Source: Ligaoa zhengdingensis (GTDB lineage: Bacteria > Bacillota > Clostridia > Oscillospirales > Ruminococcaceae). Taken from it: a stretch of 64,000 nt of DNA. The stretch covers positions 62,001 to 126,000 of the forward strand of contig NZ_JACRST010000001.1 of the NCBI RefSeq assembly GCF_014384885.1, read 5' to 3'. The translations under genes were made by a program, and so were the position numbers. The notes beneath the pieces were generated by a model. The model did no database searches, was not told where the DNA came from, and saw nothing but the letters and a program-made list of their open reading frames with translations. Positions 25,997-35,327 of the stretch are shown piece after piece (position 1 is the first letter of the stretch; each line of letters begins with the position of its first letter).

Positions 25997-26842
25997 ATGG
26001 ATGACCTGAAAAGAAAGCAACTGCAAATCGCGGCCTGTAAAATCCGTATGGGCGCGATCGAAGGCGTCTTCAACGCCAAATCCGGACATCCGGGCGGTTC
26101 TCTTTCCGCTGCGGATATTTACGCTTATTTGTATTTTGCGGAAATGAATGTGGATCCCACCGATCCCAAGATGGAAGGGCGCGATCGTTTTGTCCTCTCC
26201 AAGGGCCATTGTGCTCCGGGCCTGTATGCAGCCTTGGCGCTCAAGGGTTATTTTGCGACGGATGAGCTCAAAAAGTTGCGTCACATCGGAGCGATGCTGC
26301 AAGGGCACCCCGATATGAAGGGGACGCCGGGTGTAGACATGAGCTCCGGCTCGTTGGGCCAGGGGATTTCCGCGGCCTGCGGCATGGCCAAAGCGGCCAA
26401 GTTGGACGGCAAGAGCTACCGTGTCTACACATTGCTGGGCGACGGTGAGTGCGAGGAAGGGCAGGTCTGGGAGGCGGCGATGTTCGCAGCGTTCAACCAC
26501 CTGGACAACCTCTGCGTGATTGTAGATAACAACGGACTCCAGATCGATGGACCGGTCAGCGAAGTGGTCGGACCCGAGCCGCTGGACAGCAAGTTTGCGG
26601 CATTTGGCTTTGAGACGATTGTGATAGACGGCCACAACTTTGACGAGTTGGAAGCCGCTTTTGTAAAGGCCAGGGAAACAAAGGGAAAACCAACGGCCAT
26701 CATCGCCAAAACGGTGAAGGGCAAAGGGGTGTCGTTCATGGAAAATAAAGTGAATTGGCACGGTGCAGCCCCGAATGCAGAGCAGTATGAGATCGCAATG
26801 AACGATCTGAAGCAGATTCTGAGCGGATTGGAGGGCAAATAA
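25997..26842 (+). CDS. Transketolase, N-terminal subunit
   Basis: The 281-residue protein is the thiamine-diphosphate-binding half of a split transketolase of the non-oxidative pentose phosphate pathway. The SGHPGGSLSAADIY segment and the GDG-N27-NN cofactor motif (GDGECEEGQVWEA to DNNG) are visible. GGAGGAAGG precedes the ATG. The C-terminal subunit gene begins 3 bp after the stop. Such split transketolases are common in Clostridia and archaea. Confidence 0.95.
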   Translation: MDDLKRKQLQIAACKIRMGAIEGVFNAKSGHPGGSLSAADIYAYLYFAEMNVDPTDPKMEGRDRFVLSKGHCAPGLYAALALKGYFATDELKKLRHIGAMLQGHPDMKGTPGVDMSSGSLGQGISAACGMAKAAKLDGKSYRVYTLLGDGECEEGQVWEAAMFAAFNHLDNLCVIVDNNGLQIDGPVSEVVGPEPLDSKFAAFGFETIVIDGHNFDELEAAFVKARETKGKPTAIIAKTVKGKGVSFMENKVNWHGAAPNAEQYEIAMNDLKQILSGLEGK

Positions 26843-26844
26843 CA

Positions 26845-27786
26845 ATGGCTGATATGATGAAAAAAGCAACCCGCGAAAGTTTTGGAATGGCAGTCACTGA
26901 ATTGGCGGAACAGAATCCGAATGTGGTCGTGCTGGATGCGGACCTGGCGGAGGCGACCAAAACCGTCATCTTTAAAAAGAAATTCCCGGAGCGGTTTATC
27001 GACTGCGGCATTGCAGAATGCAATATGATCGGTATTGCGGCCGGTCTGGCCACCTGCGGTAAGATTCCCTTTGCAGCATCCTTTGCGATGTTTTCGGCCG
27101 GACGTGCTTTCGAGCAGGTTCGCAACTCGGTTGGTTATCCCAAGTTGAACGTCAAAATTGTAGGTTCCCACGCGGGAATTTCTGTGGGTGAGGATGGTGC
27201 AACCCATCAGTGCTGCGAGGATATTGCTCTGATGCGCACGATCCCCGGCATGGTGGTGCTGAACCCGTCGGATCATTACGAGATGCTGGCTGCTGTCAAA
27301 GCGGCGGCGGATCATTATGGGCCGGTGTACATCCGTCTGGGGCGCTTGGCAGTCGAGAGCTTCAACGATCCAGATAACGGCTACCAGTTTGAATTGGGCA
27401 AAGGGATTACGCTGCGCGACGGCAAGGATATAACCATTGTCGCCACCGGCCTGATGGTTTCGGAGGCCCTCAAAGCGGTCAAGGCGTTGGAAGAGGAGGG
27501 GATCGACGCCCGACTCATCAACATCCACACTGTCAAGCCGCTGGACACCGACCTGATCGTGAAGGCTGCGAAGGAAACCGGCAAGATCCTTACGGTGGAG
27601 GAACACAATGTGATCGGCGGCTTGGGCGATGCGGTGTGCGCAGCGCTGGCGCAGGAGTGCCCGACCCCCGTTGTAAAGCTCGGCGTCAACGACTGCTACG
27701 GCCATTCGGGTCCCGCGGTCGATTTGCTCAAAGAGTTTGGGCTGTGCGCAGACGGTATCGTCGCTGCGGTTAAAAAGATGCTGTAA
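26845..27786 (+). CDS. Transketolase, C-terminal subunit
   Basis: The 313-residue protein carries the pyrimidine-binding domain with the catalytic Glu region (FIDCGIAECNMIGIAAGLA) and the C-terminal transketolase domain (TVEEHNVIGGLGDAV). It forms the active enzyme with the preceding subunit. Length and order are as expected. A bidirectional terminator follows. Confidence 0.95.
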   Translation: MADMMKKATRESFGMAVTELAEQNPNVVVLDADLAEATKTVIFKKKFPERFIDCGIAECNMIGIAAGLATCGKIPFAASFAMFSAGRAFEQVRNSVGYPKLNVKIVGSHAGISVGEDGATHQCCEDIALMRTIPGMVVLNPSDHYEMLAAVKAAADHYGPVYIRLGRLAVESFNDPDNGYQFELGKGITLRDGKDITIVATGLMVSEALKAVKALEEEGIDARLINIHTVKPLDTDLIVKAAKETGKILTVEEHNVIGGLGDAVCAALAQECPTPVVKLGVNDCYGHSGPAVDLLKEFGLCADGIVAAVKKML

Positions 27787-27807
27787 AAAGAACATAATTG
27801 TAAATAA

Positions 27808-27845
27808 AAAGACGCTGAGGGTTATTCCTCGGCGTCTTTCTTTTT
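27808..27845 (+). terminator. Bidirectional terminator between transketolase and xerC
   Basis: A 13-bp stem (27808-27820 with 27827-27839, one G-U) with loop GTTATT has T runs on the + side (CTTTTT) and A runs on the other. It lies between the convergent transketolase and recombinase genes; the recombinase stop is inside it. Confidence 0.88.
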
Positions 27846-28820
27846 ACCGCGCGGCTTCACGCTGGAGAGAGGATTTTTGACCGCGGCCTCCTCGAGCTGC
27901 TTGTTGGAGACATGGGTGTAGATCTCCGTAGTCCCCAAATTTGAGTGCCCCAGAATGTCCTGGAGCAGGCGGACATCCACGCCGCCGTGTTGGTACATCA
28001 ATGTTGCGGCGGTGTGACGGAGCTTGTGGACAGAATAACCCTTTCCGCTGAGTCCGGCGCGTTTGAGGCAATCGTTTACAATTTGTTCGACCCGCCGGTT
28101 GCTGATGCGCCGCCCTTGCTTTGAAAGAAATAGGGCGTTTTTATCCGATGTTTGCACCACCGGACGCACCCGCCGATAGTCCTCGAGCGCATCTAAGCAG
28201 GCGCGATTGAGGTAGATCACACGCTCTTTGTTTCCTTTGCCGACCACTCGCAGCGTGTGATCTTCCTTGATATCCGAGAGGTTGATCCCGACCAGTTCAG
28301 AGAGGCGCATTCCACAGTTTAAAAAGAGGGTTACAATGCAGTAGTCGCGTTCCTTGTCCTTGCCGTCGATGCTGGTGAGCAGCTCTAAACTTTCCTCCAG
28401 CGAGAGATATTTCGGCAGGGTCTTTCGAGTTGCCGGTACCTCCAAATTGAGCACGGGGTTTTCCTCCAGCAGGTTTGCCTTAGTGGTCAGATAGTGAAAA
28501 AAAGAGCGCAGGGAAGAGACCTTGCGGGAACGGGTCTTCGCGCCATTTTTCCGATCGGACAAGGTGTAGTTGAGAAATTCATAGACATCCGACAGAGTAA
28601 CCGATCGGATCGCATCGATTGAGATATCCGCAATTCTGATTTCGGAAAATTCGAGATTCGACGGCGCAAGACCCCTGAATCGCTTTAAGAACCGCAAGAA
28701 AGTGCGCAGGTCGATATAATAGGCCTCAACCGTTTTGGTAGAGCGGCCCTTGATGGTTTCCATATAAAATAAAAAATCTCGCAGGTAGGAGGGGCAGTCA
28801 TCCAGCAGGTTTTGATTCAT
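27822..28820 (-). CDS. xerC: XerC/XerD-type tyrosine recombinase
   Basis: The 332-residue protein has an N-terminal SAM-like DNA-binding domain (about 8-115) and a complete catalytic domain: Arg in CGMRLSELVG, His and Arg in HKLRHTAA, His in LGHSNLGTTEIYTH with the Tyr nucleophile. It is the size of host Xer proteins, and no phage, attachment site or excision gene is close by. A housekeeping role such as chromosome dimer resolution is therefore likeliest. Which of XerC or XerD it is cannot be decided without a partner. Confidence 0.85.
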   Translation of the reverse strand: MNQNLLDDCPSYLRDFLFYMETIKGRSTKTVEAYYIDLRTFLRFLKRFRGLAPSNLEFSEIRIADISIDAIRSVTLSDVYEFLNYTLSDRKNGAKTRSRKVSSLRSFFHYLTTKANLLEENPVLNLEVPATRKTLPKYLSLEESLELLTSIDGKDKERDYCIVTLFLNCGMRLSELVGINLSDIKEDHTLRVVGKGNKERVIYLNRACLDALEDYRRVRPVVQTSDKNALFLSKQGRRISNRRVEQIVNDCLKRAGLSGKGYSVHKLRHTAATLMYQHGGVDVRLLQDILGHSNLGTTEIYTHVSNKQLEEAAVKNPLSSVKPRGKKKDAEE

Positions 28821-28957
28821 AGAGTGTCATCATCCTTTATTTGTGTGGAACTTTTTTACGCACTAATTTCGCTAAATAAAAATTTAGAGAAATTATAGGG
28901 GAGAACTTTTTCAATTTCTTTTAGTATACCACACAAATTGCCCGCTGTTAAGGAGAC

Positions 28958-30145
28958 TTACTCATAGCGAAGCGCATCCACCGGCTTGAGCTTGGCTGCA
29001 ATCCAGGATGGATACGCACCGAATATGACGCCTGAGATTACCGCAAACAGAACCGAAAATAATATCATTTTATAGTTTAGTAAAAATTCTATTTTGAACA
29101 TCCAACAGCCAGCCGCTGCCAACGCTACACCTGCTGCGGTTCCAATTAGGCTACCGAGTAATGATATGGCCGCAGCTTCGATTAAAAATTCCCATAGGAT
29201 TACGGAACGGCTGGCACCGATAGATTTTTTGATGCCGATTTCCCGCGTGCGCTCGTTTACATTGACCAACATCAGCGTCATAATACCAAGCCCTGCGACC
29301 ACCATGGAAATTCCGGCGATCGCAGAGAGAATTCCAGCGATCAGCTCCATCATGTGGTCGAGCTTCTCCTTTTGTTTGGCAATATTTTCCGCTTTAAACG
29401 CGCCGAGATGCTCGTTGCGTATTTCCAAACCGCGCACAATTTTCTCTGCGGCGACCTCGGTATCGATTTCATCCCTCACTTTCACCGCGATCTGTTCGAA
29501 CCCATCCAGGCCAGCATAGGTTTGCATCGTTGTATAAGGCACATAAACAAACATCGGCAGGTATTCACCGATCAAGCTCTGCATCGCATTGCCGCCTGAA
29601 TTCACCACACCGATGATTTCAAATTCTTCATATCCTCCGCCGATGGAGAGTTTCAATTTTTTGCCCACAATATTCTCGCGGCCGTAAAAGCCGACAGCGG
29701 TATTGGTGTCCACCAGACACACCGCTTTTTGCTCCACGATATCCCCGCGGCGAAACAGGTTGCCATAGAGCGGTTCTAATTGCATGATCTGATTGGCTCC
29801 AGCGTCCACACCCCAGATGGCGACATTGGCAACCAATCCGCGCATCGAAAGGCTGGAATACTCCATCATGATCGGAACCGCGCTCTCCACATCCTCCAGC
29901 TGTTCGATCGCCTTGAGATCGCCTTCCTGGAGTTTCATATCGGTGCGCTGCTTGTCGACACTTACAGCGAGGGAGCCGATGCCAAGGCTGTTAAACTCCT
30001 GGTTCACTGCGTTTTTGCCCACCGCACCGATGGTCGAGATCAACACCACAGAGGTCACGCCGATGGCGATGCTGGTGATGGTGAGCGCAGTGCGGGACTT
30101 TTGGCGGCCCAGATTGCGCAGAGCGCATTTGACTGTATCCCTCAT
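28958..30145 (-). CDS. MacB/FtsX-type ABC transporter permease
   Basis: The 395-residue protein has an N-terminal helix, a large extracytoplasmic domain (about 45-260) and three C-terminal helices ending in VDALRYE, the typical MacB_PCD-FtsX layout. The partner adaptor gene overlaps its start by 4 nt (ATGA). In related operons an ATPase gene of the LolD/MacB type stands between adaptor and permease; here none is present. It may recruit an ATPase from elsewhere, work with substrates such as peptides, or be non-functional. Confidence 0.85.
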   Translation of the reverse strand: MRDTVKCALRNLGRQKSRTALTITSIAIGVTSVVLISTIGAVGKNAVNQEFNSLGIGSLAVSVDKQRTDMKLQEGDLKAIEQLEDVESAVPIMMEYSSLSMRGLVANVAIWGVDAGANQIMQLEPLYGNLFRRGDIVEQKAVCLVDTNTAVGFYGRENIVGKKLKLSIGGGYEEFEIIGVVNSGGNAMQSLIGEYLPMFVYVPYTTMQTYAGLDGFEQIAVKVRDEIDTEVAAEKIVRGLEIRNEHLGAFKAENIAKQKEKLDHMMELIAGILSAIAGISMVVAGLGIMTLMLVNVNERTREIGIKKSIGASRSVILWEFLIEAAAISLLGSLIGTAAGVALAAAGCWMFKIEFLLNYKMILFSVLFAVISGVIFGAYPSWIAAKLKPVDALRYE

Positions 30146-31215
30146 ACCGCTCCCGCCTTTCCTGTTAAAGTATAGGCAAAGCGGCTTTCATCTTTGATAT
30201 CGCCCGGATTGGTCACCACGGCTTCCCCCAGCTTCACACCCGACACCACTTCAACGGAATCAGCCAGTTCAATCCCGGTTTCAATATAACGCTTTTGCAG
30301 ATGGTTGTTTTGAAAGACATAGAGATATTCGCGGTTATCATTCCCCTGGCAGACCGCCGTGTATGGCACGGTGAGCCGCTCCCCTGCGTCCTCAGTCGCA
30401 ATCACCGCTTTGGCGGAGAATCCAGGTTTGATCCGCTCATCTGCCTTCTGGATTTGCAGTTCCACGTCCACCACGACCTGTTGCGTGGTTCCGCTGATCG
30501 ATTTGCGGGCGGTGGGATAGATCTTGCTGACAACTGCGGAATATTTATGATCCCCAAAGCCTGTGCCGGTGATGACCGCAGAATTGCCGACCCTCAACTT
30601 CGCCACATCGGCTTCGTTGACCGAGACCCGGGCAGCGTACGCGCTGTCATCGCTGACCACCAGCACGGGTTTACTGGTCCGGGTAAGAACGTCGGTTTGT
30701 AGATTAATCGCAGTGACGATGCCGTTCATTGGAGCTGTGATTTCATTGGGAATAAAGGTGGATTTCGATGATTGTGTTTCTGCGGTTGTCGCTTCCTGAT
30801 ATTGATTCAAAGCGCTTTGGATATCTGTTCCACTGAGCCCGACCTGGGCCGCCAATGTCGCTACATCGGCGGAGAGCTCAGCGGTTTCCGGGTAGTCCAG
30901 TTCAGTGGCATTCACGCCGTTGGCGAGGGCGGTCTGGGTCAGCTTGGTGTCAATCGAAGCCAGCCTCTGCCCTTTCCAAACCCGATCCCCCACCTCAACG
31001 CTGATCTGTTCTGCAATCACCGGCGTATCCAGATAGATTTCTTTGACACGTTTTTCGATAATTTCGCCGTTGCAGTACACCGTGTCCTGATAGTTTTGCT
31101 TCCTAACCGGAGTGACCTCCACTCTCGTCGCCGTGGAGAGGATCATCGAAGGTATAAATGCGATGGACAGAACAAAAAATAGGGTCAATGCGGACAGTAG
31201 GACTTTCACTCTCAT
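30142..31215 (-). CDS. Membrane-fusion (HlyD/MacA-type) adaptor protein
   Basis: The 357-residue protein has an N-terminal membrane helix (about 5-27), lipoyl-like halves around a short helical hairpin (about 95-150), and a beta-barrel and membrane-proximal domain with VYPT-type features. The start at 31215 is 9 nt after AAAGGA, better placed than the ATG at 31224. It is translationally coupled to the permease. In Firmicutes such adaptors accompany MacB-type exporters of peptides or antibiotics. Confidence 0.83.
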   Translation of the reverse strand: MRVKVLLSALTLFFVLSIAFIPSMILSTATRVEVTPVRKQNYQDTVYCNGEIIEKRVKEIYLDTPVIAEQISVEVGDRVWKGQRLASIDTKLTQTALANGVNATELDYPETAELSADVATLAAQVGLSGTDIQSALNQYQEATTAETQSSKSTFIPNEITAPMNGIVTAINLQTDVLTRTSKPVLVVSDDSAYAARVSVNEADVAKLRVGNSAVITGTGFGDHKYSAVVSKIYPTARKSISGTTQQVVVDVELQIQKADERIKPGFSAKAVIATEDAGERLTVPYTAVCQGNDNREYLYVFQNNHLQKRYIETGIELADSVEVVSGVKLGEAVVTNPGDIKDESRFAYTLTGKAGAV

Positions 31216-31329
31216 AGGCGGCATTCCTTTCAGCTTTCTTCACAAGACTTATTTTGTCTTGCAAGCGCCGGTTTATGAGAACAAAAGAAAGTTTTCGAGC
31301 CGCTGCTGGAAAGGGGCGAAAGATTCCTG

Positions 31330-31506
31330 ATGTCGATGATTCCCTGCGATCGAAACTGCCAAAATCAGCGGGATGGATATTGCTGCTTGGAAGGCATCAC
31401 CCGTGTCACCGATCCCCAGAAAGTCAAAGAGAACGGTTGCCTCTATTATGTTCAGCCCGGCTCTGAACCAGTTCAAATCCTTGGCTCGACAGAAACAACA
31501 ACCTAA
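31330..31506 (+). CDS. Small cysteine-rich protein (58 aa)
   Basis: A short frame in the gap between the adaptor and radA encodes 58 residues with five Cys in a C-x3-C-x7-CC-x18-C pattern, including CDRNCQNQRDGYCCLEG and a final GCLYY. This resembles tiny Clostridia proteins with a C-x3-C-xxxDGxC-x-L...CxYY layout that are often mislabelled hydroxymyristoyl-ACP dehydratase; a metal-binding role is plausible but unproven. An in-frame TGA lies at 31276, so ATG at 31330 is the first start; AAGGGG lies 13 nt upstream, a long spacing. A clear terminator follows directly. The gap otherwise holds a small inverted repeat (31243-31261). Confidence 0.65.
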   Translation: MSMIPCDRNCQNQRDGYCCLEGITRVTDPQKVKENGCLYYVQPGSEPVQILGSTETTT

Positions 31507-31512
31507 AAATAG

Positions 31513-31548
31513 CCCGGCAGACAGTTACTTTTGTCTACCGGGTTATTT
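31513..31548 (+). terminator. Bidirectional terminator between the small gene and radA
   Basis: An 11-bp stem (31513-31523 with 31532-31542, one mismatch) is followed by TTATTTTT on the + strand and by ATTTTT on the - strand. It separates the convergent 58-codon gene and radA. Confidence 0.82.
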
Positions 31549-32943
31549 TTATAATTTAACATAGGAGAATGCTTCCCCGATCGACCGAATCCCTACAATT
31601 TCCATGCCAAACTGTTCCCGTTTGAGCCCCTTGAGGCAGGATTGGGGCAGGATACAGCGCTCGAAACCCATTCGTTCGGCCTCCCTCAGCCGCTGCTCCA
31701 CGGCGGTGACAGAGCGCAGCTCACCCGCCAAACCGATCTCACCGAAAGCGATTATTTTGTCGTCGATCGGCCGATCCAACAGGCTGGAAATGAGAGCCAG
31801 CGCGACCGGCAGATCGACGGCGGGCTCGTCCAACCGCAGGCCGCCCACCACATTGATATAGGCGTCCAGGTTGCCGAAGAAAAAGCCGCCCCGCTTCTCA
31901 AGCACCGCGATGATCAGCGCCGCACGGTTGTAGTCAAAGCCAGTGGACATTCTGCGCGGGACACCGAAGTTGGATTTGGCCACCAGCGCCTGAATTTCCG
32001 CCAGGATCGGGCGGGAGCCCTCCATTACACAGGCGACACAGGTGCCTGAAACGCCGCTTGGCTTTCCGGAAAGCAACATCATGGAGGGATTCTCAACCTC
32101 GCACAGACCGGAACCACTCATTTCAAAGACGCCGATTTCATTGGTAGAGCCGTAACGGTTTTTTGCCGCACGCAGAATACGGTAAAAGAGGTTGCGTTCC
32201 CCTTCAAAGTAAAGCACCGTATCCACAATATGCTCCAACACTTTAGGTCCAGCGATCGCCCCATCCTTGTTGACATGCCCCACAATAAAAATCGAGACAT
32301 TGTAATCCTTGGCAAGCCGCGCCAGAATCTGTGTGCACTCCTTGACCTGAGAGACGCTGCCGCAGGAGGAATTGATGTGGGAAGCGCTCATGGTCTGGAT
32401 CGAATCGACAATGACGACCTCCGGCTTGTTTGCTTGGATCGCGCTGACCACATATTCGATATCGGTGTGAGCCATCAACAGCAGATTGGGGGTGACGACG
32501 CCCAGCCGGTTGGCGCGCAGCTTCACCTGTGCCCTGCTCTCTTCACCAGACACATACAGCACCTTCAAGTCCTGTCCGAGCTGCTGACAGATTTGCAGCA
32601 GCAGGGTGGATTTTCCAATACCGGGGTCGCCGCCCAGCAACACCAGGCTGCCGCGCACCAGTCCACCGCCCAGCACACGGTCAAATTCATGCAGGCCAGT
32701 TCGATAGCGCTGATCCTCGCTGGAATCCACAGCGGCGAGCTGTGAGACACTGCCCGCATCGTAGGAAACGGTCGGAAGCGCTTGCCGCGCGCTGGCGAGA
32801 CTGGATGATTTCACCGGCGCGGCCGACCGCGTCTCCTCCACAAAACTGTTCCATTCGCCGCATTCGGGGCATTTGCCATACCATTTTGGTGTCTCAAAGC
32901 CGCACTGATTGCACACAAACACGGTTTTAATTTTTCCTGCCAT
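31549..32943 (-). CDS. radA: DNA repair protein RadA
   Basis: RadA (464 residues) is a RecA-like branch-migration helicase in recombination. It has the N-terminal zinc finger (CNQCGF and CPECGEW), Walker A (GGDPGIGKSTLL), the RadA motif KNRYGSTNE (KNRFG in most) and a C-terminal Lon-like domain. It lies 33 bp downstream of cwlD on the same strand and is probably co-transcribed with it. Confidence 0.96.
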   Translation of the reverse strand: MAGKIKTVFVCNQCGFETPKWYGKCPECGEWNSFVEETRSAAPVKSSSLASARQALPTVSYDAGSVSQLAAVDSSEDQRYRTGLHEFDRVLGGGLVRGSLVLLGGDPGIGKSTLLLQICQQLGQDLKVLYVSGEESRAQVKLRANRLGVVTPNLLLMAHTDIEYVVSAIQANKPEVVIVDSIQTMSASHINSSCGSVSQVKECTQILARLAKDYNVSIFIVGHVNKDGAIAGPKVLEHIVDTVLYFEGERNLFYRILRAAKNRYGSTNEIGVFEMSGSGLCEVENPSMMLLSGKPSGVSGTCVACVMEGSRPILAEIQALVAKSNFGVPRRMSTGFDYNRAALIIAVLEKRGGFFFGNLDAYINVVGGLRLDEPAVDLPVALALISSLLDRPIDDKIIAFGEIGLAGELRSVTAVEQRLREAERMGFERCILPQSCLKGLKREQFGMEIVGIRSIGEAFSYVKL

Positions 32944-32976
32944 CGATACATCCTCCTGCGGTCCATGCCGCTGTGC

Positions 32977-33732
32977 CTAATCAACGTCCTCATCATCTTG
33001 CATAAGGCCAGCAGCACCATTTTGTTGATAATTTAGAAGTCCGGTGTAGATGGTAAACGCAACCTGCCGCTGATAATCCTCTGTGGCGAGCAGCGAGGCT
33101 TCATCGGGGTTGGACAAAAAGCCGCATTCCACCAGAACGGCTGGACAGGTCGCATGGTGCAGTATATATAAGTTCTTTTGAGCGGGCTTGGTCTCCCTCT
33201 CATTTTCCGGTTGTAGCAGGGTTTTAAACTGCATACGCAGCGTCTCCGCCAAGATCTGGCTTTCGGGGTTGTTGACACTGTAGAACATCTGCGCCCCATG
33301 ATATTGACTCTGTTCAAATTGATTCTGATGGATGCTGATGTAAATCGCGTTAGGGGTCTCCTCCGCGAGCTTCAGTCTATTTTTGATGTCTGAAACCTTC
33401 TGCTGGCGCACGGAGGTATACTGCGGGTCGTGAATCGAAATATCGGAATTCCGCACCATCACGGTGGGGTATCCCCCCGCCTGCAGCATGGTGTTCAGAG
33501 TTGTGGCGATCGCCAGGTTAATGTCTTTTTCGATCTCCTTGTGCACTCCCACAGCGCCGCCGTCGATACCGCCATGGCCCGCATCGATCACGATAGTGGG
33601 GAGCGATTCCGGCGTGGTCATCAGAACCGGTTGCGTTTGGTTCATCTCCAACATCACGCCATAGGCTACAGAAAGCCCCAAGAAGGATAACACCGTTGCA
33701 GTGAGCAAAAACTTTTTTTGTATCAAATTCAT
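32977..33732 (-). CDS. cwlD: N-acetylmuramoyl-L-alanine amidase CwlD
   Basis: The 251-residue Amidase_3 enzyme has an N-terminal membrane helix or signal (about 7-28) and zinc ligands in IDAGHGGIDGG, the Glu region and SIHQNQ, followed by VLVECGFLSNPDEA. CwlD removes peptide side chains during formation of muramic-lactam in spore cortex, needed for germination. Size and single-domain form match CwlD better than vegetative amidases. The spore genes at 47-49 kb support this. Confidence 0.88.
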   Translation of the reverse strand: MNLIQKKFLLTATVLSFLGLSVAYGVMLEMNQTQPVLMTTPESLPTIVIDAGHGGIDGGAVGVHKEIEKDINLAIATTLNTMLQAGGYPTVMVRNSDISIHDPQYTSVRQQKVSDIKNRLKLAEETPNAIYISIHQNQFEQSQYHGAQMFYSVNNPESQILAETLRMQFKTLLQPENERETKPAQKNLYILHHATCPAVLVECGFLSNPDEASLLATEDYQRQVAFTIYTGLLNYQQNGAAGLMQDDEDVD

Positions 33733-33804
33733 CCCGTATCACCCCAAATTAAGGCTATGCGGGACAACTTAGCGGTTATGTCTACTGGGTTCGCTTCTTT
33801 TCCT

Positions 33805-33833
33805 ATTATAACCGATTAAATTAATGCTGTAAA
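33805..33833 (-). promoter_or_regulatory. Sigma-A-like promoter for cwlD-radA
   Basis: On the - strand TTTACA (33828-33833) and TATAAT (33805-33810) are 17 bp apart, about 70 bp before cwlD. A sporulation-sigma promoter for cwlD could lie elsewhere; this one would also serve radA. Confidence 0.65.
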
Positions 33834-33854
33834 GGGATTCCGCTTTGCAGATGT

Positions 33855-35186
33855 TCAGGCGTTGATTAAACCCTTAGTTCTCCATTTTCCACTTTTCCAG
33901 CGGATCAGGAAGATTACGCCGCGCGTGCATTCATCGAGCGCCATCGCCGCCCAGATACCGACGAGACCCCATTGGAACACGATACCGAACAGGAAGGAAC
34001 CGCCCACCGCAATCCCCCACTGGCATAAAACGCCGATCAGCGTAGGAAATTTGATGTCCCCTGTCCCCTGCAATGCGCGCACCAATACGATATTCATTGC
34101 ACGGCCGAACTCGAGAACCACTTCAATCCCCATAATGATCCGACCGAGGGCGATCACCTGCGGGTCACTGGTAAAGATGCCGAAGATCAGGTTGCTGCCA
34201 GCGAACAACAGCAAGGAGATGCACAATGAAACGCCCACCGCAGAACGCAGGGTTCGGCGTACCCCATGGTAAGCGTCGTCATACATTTTAGCGCCGATAA
34301 AATATCCCACCACGATCTGCTGCGCTTGCCCGATAGCGGAAGCGTACAGAAAAGAGAGCATAGCGAACATGCTCGCATATACCTTGGTGTTGATAGTCAC
34401 GGTACCGAAGGTGTTGGCAAAGCTCATGATGACGATCTGCGTCATGTTGTAGGACAACGACTCCCCGCCCGACGGCAGACCGATGGCCAGCAGGGATTTG
34501 AGCTGGCGCCGGGGAAAGGGCTTGAGATACCGCAGGGAGATATGGATAGAAGATTTGCGGACAAAGATGAAAACGATCAGCACCACGCCGAGCAATCGGC
34601 TGATATTGCTGGAGATCGCCGCGCCCACTACGCCGATGCGCGGGATCAGGATAGCGTTGCCGGCGATGTTGAGCAGATTGATGGCGACCGAGACATACAT
34701 CGATTCTTTCATCCAGGCATTGCTGCGAAAGAATGCGGAAAAGGTCAGAAAGATCGCCTGCAACGAAATGCAGGAACCGATGGTGCTGATATATTGGCTG
34801 GATTCCTCCATCAACGCATCCGGCACCTGCATCAAACGGTAGATCGGCTCATGAAAACCGACCAAAATGACGCTGACAATCAGGCTGAAGGCGAGGTTCA
34901 CCACGATAGCGATGGTATAGGTTTCGGCCACACGGCGTTGATTACCCGAGCCAAGATATTGCGATACCAAAATGGTAGATGCCATACTGATGACACTGAA
35001 AGTGAGCAGCAGCACATTTAAAATTTGATTTGCATTGCCGATCGCTCCGACTGAATTCTGCGAATATTGGCTTACCATCATCTGGTCCATGTTGCCCACC
35101 AACATTTGCAGGGTCAATTCAATGAAGATCGGCCAAGTCAGGTGAAACATCGCTCCGCGTCGGTTGTAGGCTTCCAAATCATTCAT
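33855..35186 (-). CDS. MATE-family efflux transporter
   Basis: The 443-residue protein has twelve predicted membrane helices in two repeats and the MATE pattern (FHLTWPIFIELTLQMLVGNMDQMMVSQYS at the start; SGGESLSYNMTQIV in the second half). MATE proteins export cationic drugs or metabolites in exchange for Na+ or H+. It is a single gene with its own promoter. Substrate unknown. Confidence 0.92.
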   Translation of the reverse strand: MNDLEAYNRRGAMFHLTWPIFIELTLQMLVGNMDQMMVSQYSQNSVGAIGNANQILNVLLLTFSVISMASTILVSQYLGSGNQRRVAETYTIAIVVNLAFSLIVSVILVGFHEPIYRLMQVPDALMEESSQYISTIGSCISLQAIFLTFSAFFRSNAWMKESMYVSVAINLLNIAGNAILIPRIGVVGAAISSNISRLLGVVLIVFIFVRKSSIHISLRYLKPFPRRQLKSLLAIGLPSGGESLSYNMTQIVIMSFANTFGTVTINTKVYASMFAMLSFLYASAIGQAQQIVVGYFIGAKMYDDAYHGVRRTLRSAVGVSLCISLLLFAGSNLIFGIFTSDPQVIALGRIIMGIEVVLEFGRAMNIVLVRALQGTGDIKFPTLIGVLCQWGIAVGGSFLFGIVFQWGLVGIWAAMALDECTRGVIFLIRWKSGKWRTKGLINA

Positions 35187-35231
35187 GTAAATTTCTCCAA
35201 TTGAAAATGGAATTCTTTGTTTAGCTTATCT

Positions 35232-35260
35232 AAAATATATCATTTCCTGTGCGATGTCAA
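35232..35260 (-). promoter_or_regulatory. Promoter of the MATE gene
   Basis: On the - strand TTGACA (35255-35260) and TATTTT (35232-35237) are separated by 17 bp, about 45 bp before the start codon. Confidence 0.6.
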
Positions 35261-35274
35261 TATCCATTGCTTGG

Positions 35275-35320
35275 GAAATAAAAATTGCAACCAGCTACCT
35301 CTTTGCGATAGCTGATTGCA
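35275..35320 (-). terminator. Terminator after the mscS gene
   Basis: On the - strand a 12-bp stem (35286-35297 with 35309-35320, one G-U pair) is followed by ATTTTTATTT. Confidence 0.72.
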
Positions 35321-35327
35321 GTCGTAA

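Noticed and set aside
26425..27795. Open frame of 456 codons opposite the transketolase genes
   Set aside because: Crosses the boundary of two well-supported genes on the other strand and shows no protein-like features.
27822..28820. Tyrosine recombinase as an integrase of a mobile element
   Set aside because: Size and motifs fit host Xer proteins; no excisionase, phage genes, direct repeats or tRNA nearby.
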